The position numbers and the translations under genes are program-made. 64,000 nucleotides of DNA from Micractinium sp. NFX-FRZ (lineage: Eukaryota; Chlorophyta; Trebouxiophyceae; Chlorellales; Chlorellaceae). Under the pieces are notes generated by a model. It ran no database searches. It was not told where the DNA came from and saw only the letters and a list, made by a program, of their open reading frames with translations. Below, piece after piece: positions 1-11,700 of this stretch (the stretch's first letter is position 1; the number at the start of each line of letters is the position of its first letter). Location of the stretch: positions 1 to 64,000 of the forward strand of contig JAPTJF010000205.1 in NCBI GenBank assembly GCA_029339195.1, read 5' to 3'.

Positions 1-68
1 CATTCAAGCAGGAGCCTGCTAGAATTCTGTCACGTTTCCAGTGCACTGGCTGCAATGCTTCTGGCCTC

Positions 69-73
69 TTACA
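69..73 (-). terminator. Putative UGUAA polyadenylation signal of gene A
   Basis: TTACA on the plus strand reads TGTAA on the minus strand, 271 nt after the stop codon of gene A. UGUAA is the usual poly(A) signal in green algae. Confidence 0.45.
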
Positions 74-343
74 TGGCTATCAAATCGCCTAGTGAGTCAG
101 AAGGCGCGGACAACTTTAGTGGCAAGCACAGAGAGTGTCAGGCAGGAAGGGTAGCGGCACGCTGGCGCCAGGTGGCGGCAGGCGGCAGGGCGCCAGCGGC
201 AGGGCGCCAGCGGCAGGGCGCCGGCAGGGTGCAGCTGGCCAGGGTGCCAGCAGCGGGGCAGTACCCAGGTCACAGCAACCATGGTGAAGCAGGCCAGCGT
301 AGCACGAGCTGGGCTGACTATCCCTTGTGCCCCCTAAGCGCCG

Positions 344-3300
344 TCAGTCCTCATCCACTCCCTCACCGTCCTCATCCTCTCCCTCGCCGTCCTCATCAAT
401 CTCAGTGCCATCAATGCCCTTCCAGTGTGCTGCGTTGCAGTCCTGGCGCACCTCACAGATGTTCAGGACTGGCCAGGCTGTGGGGTTCTCCTGGCGGAAC
501 CGCTTGTTCTCTGCAACCAGCGTCTCCGCCATGTCCACCACTGCTCCCGCACTGGTCTGTCCCACAGTTGGGTTCCCCAGCAGGCCGTGCTCAAAGAACT
601 CTTCCACCTGCAGTGAACAAGTGACAGGGACTGGGACAGGGACATCAGAAGCATGCTTGGTTGCATACGGGACTGCTGCCACAGCCCACGCCAGGCAGGT
701 GCTGGCAAGCGGGCTGGCAGTCGAGCGGGTGGGCAGTCAGGCGGTCAAGAAATCATGCACGTGGGCAGGGTGGCAGCCAATGTGCCACCCAATCGCAGGC
801 AGGCATGCAGGCAGGCAGGTAGGCAGGCGGATGCGCTTGCATGCAGGTGTTGCAGTGGCAGGATTGCAGGCTGGCTGGGGCAGGCAGGAAAGCAGGCATG
901 CAAGCGTGCACGCAGCAGCCAGGTGGGCAGGCCAGATTGCAGGCAGGAAAGCAGGCAGGGTGCAGGCAAAGAAGCATGCGCACCTTCACGCAGAGCCAGG
1001 CCAGGAACACATCGCTGACCAGCGCAGCTTCTGGCCGCCGCGCGCCGGTCGCCTGGTCGGTCACCATGCTCACAGTGGTGCTGGGGCCCTCGCCTGAGAT
1101 CCACCCCTTGGGCTGCTGGGTAGCCTCAGCCACCACATGCAACAACAGCCAACCACCCAGGGGGTTGCCGTCGCCCCGCATCCGCCAGCTTGACTTGTCC
1201 GCAGATGAAAAGTGCGCTGCACAACAGTGGTGCACACACGGCACGGTGCCAGGCCTCACTTTTGCTGGTGGGACAGTCACGCATGCCGGCTTCCGGGCGT
1301 GCAAAATAAACCATGCAAATCCACCCACCTGCACCGCTACTGGGCACTACTTCCGGACATACAGTCGTTCCTGCCAGCCAATGCATACACCTGCAAACCC
1401 ACATGCTAGCTCCCACCAACAAACGACGGGCTTACCGATGATCTGCTCGGAGAGGATCTTGTTGGCGGCCTCAATTGCCGTTGTCTTCTTCCGCGGCCAT
1501 TTGTTGGGCAGCACATGCCCAGCTTCCTGCAGCTTGGCCTTGAGAGAGAACACTCGGATGATCACTTTCCGCTGCACTCATGGTGTTGGGATGCACACAA
1601 GTTGGGAGGTACATGATGCGGCAATGAGGGGCAACATCTCGCAGCCTGTACCGGAAGCACGGCATGCAACTGGTACTTTGGCAGGGCCTGCTGTGCCCCT
1701 CTCCAGCCTTGCCCCAGCATCCCAGTGGCACTCGGGCTCAAGCACAACACCCACCTGCCAGGTTGACCTGCGTCACCGCTGCCCCATGCACACCTTACCT
1801 CCACTACTGGCAACACAACTGTGTCGTGCCTTCATTTCCTACCGCCCACCAGTCACCTGCTCCACACCCCATGCGCCCCACCACTCACCACCACGGCCGT
1901 CCTCTTGCTGTTGTTGCCAGTGTGCACCATCTTGAACAGGGTGAAACCGTCCTCCTCATCCTTCCTCTTGCGCTTGCCGTTGCGCGCCGGCCGCACACCA
2001 TTGCTGTTCAGCGGCGGCACGCTCAGCTCGCGGTTGAACCACTGCACACAGACAGTTTGGTTAAGGTGGGGACCCATTGGGGCTGGGGGTTTGAGTCGTG
2101 AAAAAGAGGCGCAGCACTGCTGCTGGCAGTGGGGCTGGCAGTGGGGCAGTGGGGGCAGTGGGGGCAGTGGGGCTGCCAGTGGGGCTGGCGGTGCCGCTGC
2201 CGCCTTCACAGCCACATCAGCAGCTGGAGCTGCCGCAGCAGCAGCCGCAGCAAAGAACACTCCCTCCGATGCCGCCAGGGTCTCAGCTGCTGCAGGCTGG
2301 TAGGCAGACAGGCAAGTGGCCAGCTTGACCAGCGCAATTCAATGGGAAGTCAATGGCAAGCGTGCCGCCGTTTGTGTCAGACACCCTACCTTCTGAATCC
2401 AACACTTCTTCTCCTCTTCTATCCCCTTGCCATTGCCAGGCGGCTCAAGCAGCTGCACGGTTTGGGCACCAAGGATAAGGCAGGGTTACGGGTCCTATGC
2501 GCGTGGGTGGGCGTGAGCGTGTGCTGGGGTGCGCATGCAAGAGCGCGCTGGCGGGCAGGCATGGGGTGGTTGGGGCAAGGGTTGGTCACTTGATATGAGA
2601 AGGGCTGCGTGCACCGTGCTCACCAAAGCCAGCACGACATCTTTGGAGGGGAACGGGTTGGCCGAACAGTACCGGCGCAGCCGCTTGCTTGCGTTGCTGA
2701 CGAGTGCATGGCCAAATTTGCTGCAGCGATGGGGAAAGAGTGGTACAGGTGCGGGGAGGGGGGTGGGTGTAAGGCAGGTGGAGGCGTTGTTGGGAGAGGG
2801 TGGGTCATGCAGTGCCCCTGCTGGTCAATGGCGCGACAAGATGCACTGCCAGTGCCCGTGAGTGCAGCCCAGCTTGTCTGCCTTGGCAGGAAACATTGTC
2901 TTTCAAATCCACTGCCCCTTGGACAGGAGATCGGCAGAGCTGCCACTCACATGATGTACTGCACTGCTGGAGAGTGATCTCCGGAAGCCAGGTCAACAGC
3001 CCTATCCTGTCCCACAGCTTGGCCCTCAACTTGGCGGATTCTGTTCGCGATCTGTTGGGACTGCAGGGAAGCATGCCAGCCGGGGTAGCGAGGGCAGTTG
3101 ATTTGAGTTGATGCCAACACCGCCAGGGCGCTGCTGGTGCCGCTGCCACCAAATGCTGCTGGCCGAAGGTTTGGGCGGAAAGGTGTCCGCTGCCAACCAG
3201 GCATCACGCACAAGGCATTGCCACAGCAGAAGACAAAAGCCGGCATCAGCACAACCTACCAATGAGATGAGCACCATGGGCCTGTGCACATCCGGCACAT

Positions 3301-4357
3301 CATCGATGGACCGCAAAAGCCGATAGATGTGCTCGTGAAGGGGGTCTTGGAACGGCATGAGTAGGGGTGTGCAGGGGCCCACCAGGTTGCCACCAGGCAT
3401 AGCGGGAGCGCTGTAACCGCTTCTGCCACTGCCTGGCGGCGGGCCACGGCCCATTGTGCCTGCTGCCCCATAGCCGCCGCTGTCCCAGGCCAGCAAGCCG
3501 CCGCCCGGTGTGGCTGCATCAGCAAAAGAGCCGCTGCCATTGCCCATTGGTGGGCCATGGCCCGGTGCGCCTGCTGCCCTGTAGCCGCCGCTGCCACTGC
3601 CTAGCGGTGGGCCACGGCCCGGTTCGCCTTCTGCCCAGTAGCCGCCGTTGCCACTGCCTAGCGGCGGGCCATGGCCCGGTGCGCCTGCTGCCCCGTAGCC
3701 GCCGCTGCCCCAGCCCAGCAAGGCGCCGCCTGGTGTGGCTGCATCAGCAAAAGAGCCGCTGCCACCGCCCAGCGGCGGGCCACGGCCCTGTGCGCCGTAC
3801 CCGCTGCTGCCCCAGCCCAGCATGCTGCCGCCCGGAGTGTCTGCGCCAAAACTGAAGTAGCTGCCGCTGCCAGGCGGCGGGCCACTGCCTGGTGCGCCTG
3901 CTGCCTGGAAACCGTGGCTGCCCCCATGCTGCAGCCCATCGCCGGGTGTGGCTGCGGTGCCAAAGGAGCCGCCGCCGGTGAGCAGATCAGTGGGGTCTTC
4001 GGCGCCCAACATCAGTGCCAGGTCTTCTTCAAGTTGGGGTGCACCATAAGAGGTTGAAGGGAGGTCAGGAGGCACCCGACGGGCCAACTGCTGCTGCTGC
4101 TGCTGCTGCTGCTCGGGCGGCAGCTGAGACCCTGGCGGCAAAGGAGGGAGTATTTGCCGCTGCGGCAGCTGCGGCGGCGGCTGCGACTGCGGCACCTGCT
4201 GGGCCTGCTGCTGCTGGGGCTGCTCAGGCTGTGATTGCGGCTGCTGTTGGGCCTGAGATTCCAGCTGCTGCTGCGGCTGCAACTGCGGCTGCTGCTGGGC
4301 CTGAGATTCCAGTGGTGCTGAGCTGCACTGGGGCGCGTTCTGGGAATTTGTGGCCAC
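344..4357 (-). CDS. Gene A: orphan protein with Gln-rich N-terminus and Gly/Pro repeats
   Basis: Eight exons, all in phase: 4357-3260, 3060-2951, 2720-2624, 2452-2390, 2041-1889, 1571-1436, 1216-984, 607-344 (717 codons plus stop). Order in the protein: Gln/Pro-rich segment (residues 10-90), a short acidic stretch, then roughly ten imperfect Gly/Pro-rich repeats built around GYGAAGAPGHGPP and FADAATPGG (about 130-320). A helical region and a unique region with a basic KRKRKDEE patch follow, and the protein ends in a Glu/Asp/Gly tail. I recognise no family. The basic patch and acidic tail would suit a nuclear protein, but that is inference. The 5' end is uncertain: the frame opens at a GTG (4357), an in-frame TAG lies just upstream, and the first in-frame ATG is at 4012. 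A CAG acceptor before 4322 suggests an upstream exon. Exons 2-8 are well supported by splice sites and phase. Confidence 0.7.
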
Positions 4358-5176
4358 CCACCCACCGCTGCGCTATCTGGGCTGCAGTGGTCCGGTTGAC
4401 AAGGCTTTTGCCGTTGGCATTGAATTTGTGTGGCCCCTGCTCCTGCGCCAGCGCCGCCCGGAGCTAAAGTTTGAGCACGTCATGTCTGTGAGCTTTGCAG
4501 AGTAGCGATGCTCTTGCCAGAGATTGTTCATGTACCCCCGGGCAGGCACACACCAGCCCTTGCAACCTCTGCTGCGCTTTCTGCCGTCTTTCCTCTGCTC
4601 CTTTTTATTGCACCCCCCCTGTCTTGTGTCTTCAGCTTTGGCCAAGTTCACCTGCTTGTTCTGCTAATGCAACCGAACTTTTAAGAAGCCAATCGCATCC
4701 AAGGAGTACAACACTGGTGCAGGCGTGAAGGGCAGGTGGCACTTGAAGTGATAGGAGGCCTTGATGGCGGGCCCCCGTGCAACCAGCAACTAGATTTACA
4801 TGGACAGTGCGGTGCGCTCACGGGAGGCAAGCCAGGTTGCTGAGCATGCCACACAGTGTCGGCGCAATTGCGCCCATGGCACCGCTTTCTGGCAGCGCTC
4901 CCGTGCTAAGCGCCCGTACTCGTATGTCCCTCATTCCACCTGCTGTCCCTATCCTGCATCTGTGTTGCAACGAGCAGGTTGGATGGCTGCAGGCTCTGCG
5001 GTATGTCTGATCAATGCTGAACTAAAGAATGTGAGAGTACAAGCATAGCGATCTGGTGTGGCAGTGGGTTTGCATGGTGGAGACAGCGGCGCATCGGTTA
5101 AGGCTGGCAACACTGGCGGGGTGGGCTGGCCCCATCCGCATTCCTTCCTCTTTGCCCTGATTGACCGCCCGCCGCT
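4358..5176. other. Intergenic region between genes A and B
   Basis: About 800 bp without a complete gene. It holds the upstream region of gene A and the 3' region of gene B, with a TGTAA (minus) at 4796-4800 that could serve gene B. At its left edge (4305-4505, plus) is a 66-codon open frame that looks like a terminal exon (see findings). I see no promoter motif that stands out. Confidence 0.5.
4796..4800 (-). terminator. Putative UGUAA polyadenylation signal of gene B
   Basis: TGTAA on the minus strand, about 377 nt after the stop codon of gene B. This is the first such motif downstream. Confidence 0.35.
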
Positions 5177-7843
5177 TCACTGGCCAGCTGGCGGTCGTGA
5201 CAGCTCTGCCCGCCCCCCGCTAGTCTCCAGCGTCTGCATCAGCTTCCTCAGCTTCTCGTCCTGACCCCCTGACGCTCTGTAGTCGGCGCTCAGTGCCGCC
5301 AGCACCACATCCCACAGCGCCCCTGCACCTGCGTCTGCCGCCATTGCCCACACATCTGCTGCACTCAGGGCCACCCAGAGCTCCTGCCCCGGCTTGGCTA
5401 CCACAAAGACCCGCAGCTGCTTGGTGGTGCGCTCCACTGACAGCGTGAGGCACCCCCACTCCAGCTGACGCAGTGTGCTCCTGTTTGCAGCCTGCGCAGC
5501 ATGCTCAGCCCGCACCAGGCCGCACGGCACGCCAGGCGCTGCCAGTTTGCTAGCCACGAGGCTCTGCACTTGACAGCGGGGGAGGGGCAGGCAGGGTGGA
5601 AGGTGAGGTGACGGGGTGACAGGGAGACGGGGAGGCACGGGCGCAGAGGGTGGCAGAGTATGGGCCTGTGATGGCAGAGCGACAGGGCAGGGTGGCGGAG
5701 GGCGGGGCTGTCACCGGAGTGCACACCAAATGACAGTGTCCACTGGTACCGTCCGTATGCAACAGCAGCAACATAGCCTACGCCCTTGCCCAAACAACCT
5801 CCCACGCTCACCAGGGCGCGCAGGCGGTCGTTGGTCAGCTTGGGGCACGCGTCGTTGGCCCCGCCCGTGATGCGCGCTTTAACTGTCTTCAGCGCGTCCC
5901 TCCCGTTGATGCGCACACAGGAGGCAGCCGGGGGCAGCCCCGCCTCCTGACCCATTGCCTCATCTGGGTCGGTGCCAGGCAGGGCAGCAGCTGCTACTGC
6001 CAGTGCTTGAGCAGGCAGCTGAGCGGCAGCTGCATCACGCGCCGCTCCCAGTGCCGCCGCTGGCTGTGCAAGCGGCTGCGCGGCTGCAGCACCTGCTGCT
6101 GCCAAAACGGCAGGCGGAGCAGGCAGCTGCGCAGTAGCTGCAGTGTTTGCCGCCGCCAGCTGCTGCACTGCACCTGCCGTCACGGCAGGGTGCAATGCTG
6201 GGGCTGCTGCTGCCGCCGGGTGGTGCGTGGCAGGGCCGGGGACAGGGGCAAGGCGGTCAGGCTCCAGCCGGAACTCCAGCACTGCAAGCCTGTTTGCATG
6301 CTGCTCCAGCTGTGCCTGCGCTGCCTTGAGAGCGGCCATCTGCGCCTGCAGCTCCGCTCTGACTGCCTGCATGGCTGCGCTGTGCTGTGCTGCTTGGGCC
6401 TGCATGGCTGCGCTGTGCTGTGCTGCTTGGGCCTGCGCCGCTGCTTGGATCTGCGCCTGCAGGGGCCCGCCCCCACAGCCTGCCTGCGCCTCTGCTAGCA
6501 GGCGCTGCAGCTCCTGCACATCGAGCCCGCCCAGCTGCACAGCGTTCTGCTGCTGCTGCTGCTGCTGCTGCCGCGTGCCCTCGTCGCCACCCTCGGGGCG
6601 CGCTGCCCAGGCCAGCTGGCGCCGCAGCTCCTCAGCCTTCTGTGTGGCTTGCTGCACCTGCTCCTGTGCCGCCCACCGCTGCCGCTGTGCCTCCGCCGTC
6701 TCCTGCGAAAGCCGGCAGGGGAGAGAGGACAGCTCAGAACCACCAACCACGTCTTTTTGGCTTGCGCAACGACCTTTGGTTCAGCAGGCGCAGCGCAGGC
6801 GCCATCCTGTACCAGTGCCGACCAAACCCACCTCCTGCATGCGCTCCGCCTCAGCAGCCGCCGCCTTGATCTGCCCCTGCAGCGCCGCCACCGCTTGTTT
6901 CAGGCGGTCGATCTCGCCCTGCTGGGCCGCCGAGTCCTGCAAGGAAGGATGCATGGGATGGGTGACCAACCTTGTTGGTGAGGGACCGGCGGGCTGGGGG
7001 GGCAGGCAGGCTACCAGGCATGGGGGCAGGCGGTCGCAATGGCAGACAAGTAGGTTATACAGCAGGCTTCACTCCCCTCAGCAATCAGTGTGATAACCAG
7101 TGTCTCACCATGCACCCACGCCTCCGCCCCGCACCTCTGCCGTCGCCGCCGCCGTCAGCTCAGCACCCCGCAAAGCCGTCCGTGCTGCAGCAAGCTGCTG
7201 CTCCAGCTGCTGGCGCCCGCGCTGCTCTCTCAGCACCTTCATGCTCTGCTCCTTCCCCTGAGCCAGCAGTGCAGCGGCCTTGGCCTGTGCCACCTCCAGC
7301 TCCTGCAGGCGGGTGCAGCAGGTTGGTGGGTGCAGCAGGGTGCAGCGCGGTCCAGGCTGGGTGTGTGCTGGGGGGCTCTTTGGGTCAGCCCGCGTGGCGC
7401 GTGCAGCCGCCTCCAGGTGCACGCGAGCCTTCTCTCTATGATCTCGGCCGCCCTGGGCCCTGCAATTCAGCCAAGCAAATGCTATCTCCTGCCACCCGGG
7501 GCGTGCACCCACCACCTGCGCCGCACCCCTGCGTTCACCTGTGCAACCTTCTTCGAATTCTCGCGCACCGCCTCCAGCTCCCCATCTTGCCGCCGCAGCC
7601 GAGCATGCAGGTTGTAGTTTATCTGCAGGGGCAAAGGGGCAGAGGGCAATGACGCCGGGTGGGACGGCCTGCGGCGGGAGCGGCAGGCGGCCGGTCACGG
7701 GCCGGGGGCGGCAACAGGTGGGCCGCTGGTGAACAAGCGTCAGGACGTTGGCGTGGAGTTCCCCCTGCTAGAGGCTGCCCGTGCCGGCTGCCCCCGGTAG
7801 AGGCCCTCACCTCCAGCACCTCCTCCAGCTCCTCTTCTGCCAT
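5177..7843 (-). CDS. Gene B: coiled-coil protein, inverted paralogue of gene D
   Basis: Six exons in phase: 7843-7811, 7622-7539, 7302-7135, 6936-6832, 6702-5812, 5563-5177 (555 residues). It starts MAEEELEEVLE. Residues 1-180 are a long Glu/Gln/Arg/Ala-rich coiled coil with heptad character. Residues 180-330 are Ala/Gln-rich low complexity with two copies of AQAAQHSAAMQ and a Q8 run. Residues 335-550 form a globular C-terminal domain containing KTVKARITGGAND and VERTTKQLRVFVVAKPG. Exons 1-4 match gene D exon for exon, with identical lengths for exons 2-4, and introns 2 and 3 have the same lengths (236 and 198 bp). The C-terminal domains of B and D are not alike. I recognise no family; a structural or scaffold role would be a guess. 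The last exon runs to the first in-frame stop, so a further small intron near the end cannot be excluded. Confidence 0.75.
6790..7733 (-). repeat. Left arm of a ~0.94-kb inverted duplication (gene B copy)
   Basis: This segment, read on the minus strand, matches 13021-13965 on the plus strand through exons and introns. In the 198-bp third intron, about 100 bp next to the acceptor are almost identical. Identity fades just after exon 4. The spacer between arms is about 5.3 kb. Confidence 0.8.
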
Positions 7844-8769
7844 CGCGCCGGAAGTCAGCGGCACACTGCGAGGCTTCCAGCTACACAGGATGAAGGGCGC
7901 TTTGATGCCCTCACGAGCCGCACCAGGCGCCGCACTGTGGCGCATTTCATCGCACCATTGTTGGCTTCGGCAGCAAACCCTAATTCTTGAGCGGCCGTGA
8001 TCCTTAAACAAGCTGCCGGTTGTGCACTATTTGTGCTACAGCACAGGTGAGCAAGTGATGCCGCCCCTGCAGCCCCGGCGCCCTACGCTGCTTGAATAGC
8101 GGCAGGTACCTGCACCGGTGACCGCATGCACCCACTTTGCCTGTTCAGTGCATGACAAAGGATTTCTAGATATAAGCTAAACACAGAATTGCAGTGCGGT
8201 ACATTAGAGCGTGGGGCAAAAGCAGGAGGTGAACCGAGTGTTTACTCAGGAATAGGTCAGGCAGGGTCACCGGCCACGGTGGCCTTGCCTTTCTCCCTTC
8301 CTCACGGCCACAGCTGCACAGGCTGCTGTCAGCTACCTCCGTGCTCACTAGCTAGCAGCAGGCAACTGGTTCCGGCTTGCGGTGCTAGGGTGGCAGTCCT
8401 GGTGCTGCTGCTGGCTGTGCGTGGCCGCTGCACCGCCGGCATTGATGCTCGTGGCGCTGGCCTGCGGGGGGTGGGGACAGAAGAGCAGGTGGGGTCTCAC
8501 CGAGGCACAGCACAAAGGCTGCCAGCGATGATGTGTTTTGGGCGACTGCTGTTGATCAGATGGGCTTCGACACTTGGGTGCCATAGGCTCAAGCACGCAG
8601 GGATTGTGTGCAGTCACATAGGTCACGCTCCCACACGGGAAGAGCAGCGGGCACCTCGACCATGTTGCTTCCTGGCACGCACCGTTTGACCGGCTTCGTT
8701 CACGGGTCACGGGTCGGCGGTGCCCTCCAGCGACCCCTGCATCACAGGGCCACAAGAGACAACCGCATG
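7844..8769. other. Intergenic region between genes B and C
   Basis: About 930 bp. It contains the upstream region of gene B; the 40 bp before its ATG still resemble the same part of gene D. It also contains the 3' flank of gene C. I see no coding frame with splice support, no clear TATA box near B and no TGTAA for C. Confidence 0.5.
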
Positions 8770-11700
8770 TCATTGGTGGCACCTGTAGAGGCAACGGCGC
8801 CTGCCCTCTGCAGTAAACAGGCTGGGCCTCACCGCGCGGCGTACAAAAGTCACGGCCAGGCGCCCCACACTGAGACGCCTGTTCACGCCCCGCCTCACTT
8901 GCCCCTCAGCCAGTCTGACAGCCACCGCCATAACCAGTGATGCCACCTCAGACCCGTGCCTCATCTGGCGTGCGATCTTGGCACGCTGCATGCCGCCGCC
9001 GGGCGCTTGGTTCTCATCGGGCTCCGCCTTGCGCTTTGCGTGCTGCGCCGCCGGCACCTGCAGCGGGAGCAGTGCAGGCGAGAGGGCGGTCAAGAGAGGT
9101 TTTTAAAGCAGACGGTACCACAGCAATGCTCTGGCTCGAAATCGGCAGCAGCAGCTGCTGCAGAGCAGCAGCTAGAGGGGCAGGGCGAGCGAGACGCAGT
9201 GGGCCAAGTCTCGCATGCTGCCCTCCCCAAACCCATCCCCCCTGCTGCCTGCCCGCCCTTCCTTCCTGCTGTCATTGCCCACCTGCACCATGACGGAATG
9301 GCACTGCAGCTCCTCCAGCCCCTCCGCCAGCAGGCCCGTGTCATACTGCAAGCCCGCCATCGCCAGGTCCACCTCCTGCAGGTGTCGCCCCTGCCGCCCC
9401 TGCACCTCCTGCTGCGCCGCCAGCTGCTGCTGGTGGCTGCCGACCACCTGGTCTTGCTGCTGCTGCATGTCGCCCAGGCGGCCCATTTCCTGCGGGCAGA
9501 GAGGGAGTGGGGTGGGAGGGAAAGGGGGCGAGCTCAGGGAAGGGCCATGCTTGATACCCCCCTGCAGCAGGCACAAGAGGGCGGGCAGGGCTGATGCTCA
9601 GAGGCAGCAGGCAGCAGCGCGAGCAGCAGGCTCAAGCAGCAGCAGGCAGGCAGGCAGGCAGCTTGAGGGCTCCCCTCCCGGTGCAATCAACAGGCAGCAA
9701 GCCCAGCTGGGAGCGCCCCCACCTTGCGCGTGTCGGCGTTGGAGGCCTGCACGCTCTCCACCTTCCCAGCCAGCCCCTCCACCTCGCCGCCCAGCACGCC
9801 CGTGTCGTGCTCCAAGCCGTCGCAGCGCAGCTCTAGGGCGCCCATGCGCTGCGCCTGCGCGTGCTGCACCTGCTGCACCTGCTGCTGCCGCTGGTGCTGG
9901 CTGCCCAGCAGCCCGTCCAGCTGCGCAACCCGATCCAGCAGCGCCAGGTACTCCTCCCGGGTGGGTGCCTCCCGCAGCTGCGCACTCAGGCGAGCCACCT
10001 CCCGCTGCAGCGCTGCCACCTCCCCCTCCACGCCCTCCACCCGGGCCTGCGTGCCCTGCTGGTCCGCCCGCAGCTCCCCCCGCTCTGCTGCGCCCCGCTC
10101 AATGGCCGCATTGACGATGGCGCGGTGCAGGCTTGCGCCGGCGGGGCAGGCGGGCGCCCCCCAGGCAGACCCCAGCAGCACGTGGGCGGTGAGGCGGTGC
10201 AGCAGGCTCTGGAGCATCAGGGTTGTGGGCAGCGGCGCCAGCTTCAGAGCCTGCAAACAGGTAAGTGGGGAGGGTGAGAGCAGGGGACGTGGGGGACAGG
10301 GGACTGAGTGGTGGGCGCGTCGGGCTGGGCACTGGGGTGAATAGGGGACAGCACACCATGGCGGCAGCCCAGCCGACCACACACCCGCCTGCAGCCACAG
10401 ATTTTTCCTAGGAAACCGGGCTCCAAGCCCTCACCACCACACACTCAACCACCCGCCCACCTCGCCCATTCACCAACCCTGCCCCCTCCCACGCCCCCTT
10501 CACCCGCCCCACCTCCAGAATGTCCACGGCAAGCTTCAGCCTATCGCTGGCTTCTGCCAGCCGGCGCAGCAGGTAGATGAGGCCGCTGGAGCACTTGGCA
10601 TGCACGTCCTCAGGCGGGGTGAAGAAGTTCAGGGAGCTGTTCATCTCCGCCACGGTGCCACACGCCTCCAGCATGGACGCCCCCGCCACGTACACCGCTG
10701 CCTCGCCGGCTGTCGAGCCGCCGGCGTGCTGGAACAGGTCCTGGATGCTGCACGGGCGGGGCGGGAAAAGTGCGGGCGGGATGGAGTCGGTGTGCAGGCG
10801 GGGTGGGTGAATATCCCCAGGTAGCGCCACACAGGTGGCGGCCAGGCGGGGTGACCGAGTGGACAGGCACCAACAGGCCTGCAAAAGGGAGGGCTGAAGT
10901 GTGCCAGCAGAGTCAAGTCAAGCATGAAATGAGCGCCAGTGGCAGCAAACAGAGCAACGATGACAGCCCCGAACCAGCGGCAGCAGGCATGCACTGCAAA
11001 GCCAGCATTTTGCAAGCGCTTGTTGGGAACAGACACTGACAGCTGGCAGCAGCTCACGTTGAATCCTTGCCCGGCCCGCCCATGTAGTCGTATGCGCGCT
11101 GAATAAGGGCTAGATCGCCGCCCAGCGGCTCCACCAGGCCGGCAAAGGCGCGCGAACCGGAGGCTGCGGTGCGCTCAAACAGGCACCGTGTGCTGGCCCC
11201 GCTGTACAGCTTGAGGGAGCGCCCCCGCAGCTCCTTGCAGCCCGAGGCAAACTCCTCCGCGTTGCCCTTGATGCCACCAGTGAGGACGAACTGCAGAGTG
11301 GGCAGGTGCAGTATGCTTTTGTTGGCAAAGGCAATGGGGGGGCAGTGGCAAGGCAAGGCCCGGGGACGGATGCAAGAAGCACAGTAGGGAGGGCAGGGCC
11401 AGGGACGGGCGCGGGACTGCAGTGTGGGGCTGGGTGTTGGGAGGGGGATGACGGCAGCAGCTGAGGTGGAGGGGTGGTCTGGGCGCTTGGAAAGTGTGAG
11501 AGGGGGCGGAGCCTTGACATTTGTTGGGAAACATAGGTGAAAGATATGGCAGGTACCAGGACGGGGTGAGGTTGGACGTGGGATACGCGTGCTTAAGCGG
11601 GACTGCGGTGGAGAGCAGGCTTGGTGCTGGGCGGAACGCTGGCGGCGGTTACGGCGGCAAAGGGCAGGCGCGGGAGCCGGCCGAGGCAGGCTGGAGGCTT

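Noticed and set aside
327..1097. Long plus-strand open frame opposite gene A (256 codons, GTG start)
   Set aside because: Low-complexity Ala/Gly/Arg composition, antisense to splice-supported exons; a shadow of GC-rich coding DNA.
4015..4467. Ala-rich plus-strand frame over the Gln-rich exon
   Set aside because: Pure consequence of CAG/CTG repeats; reading in another frame gives poly-Ala with no other content.
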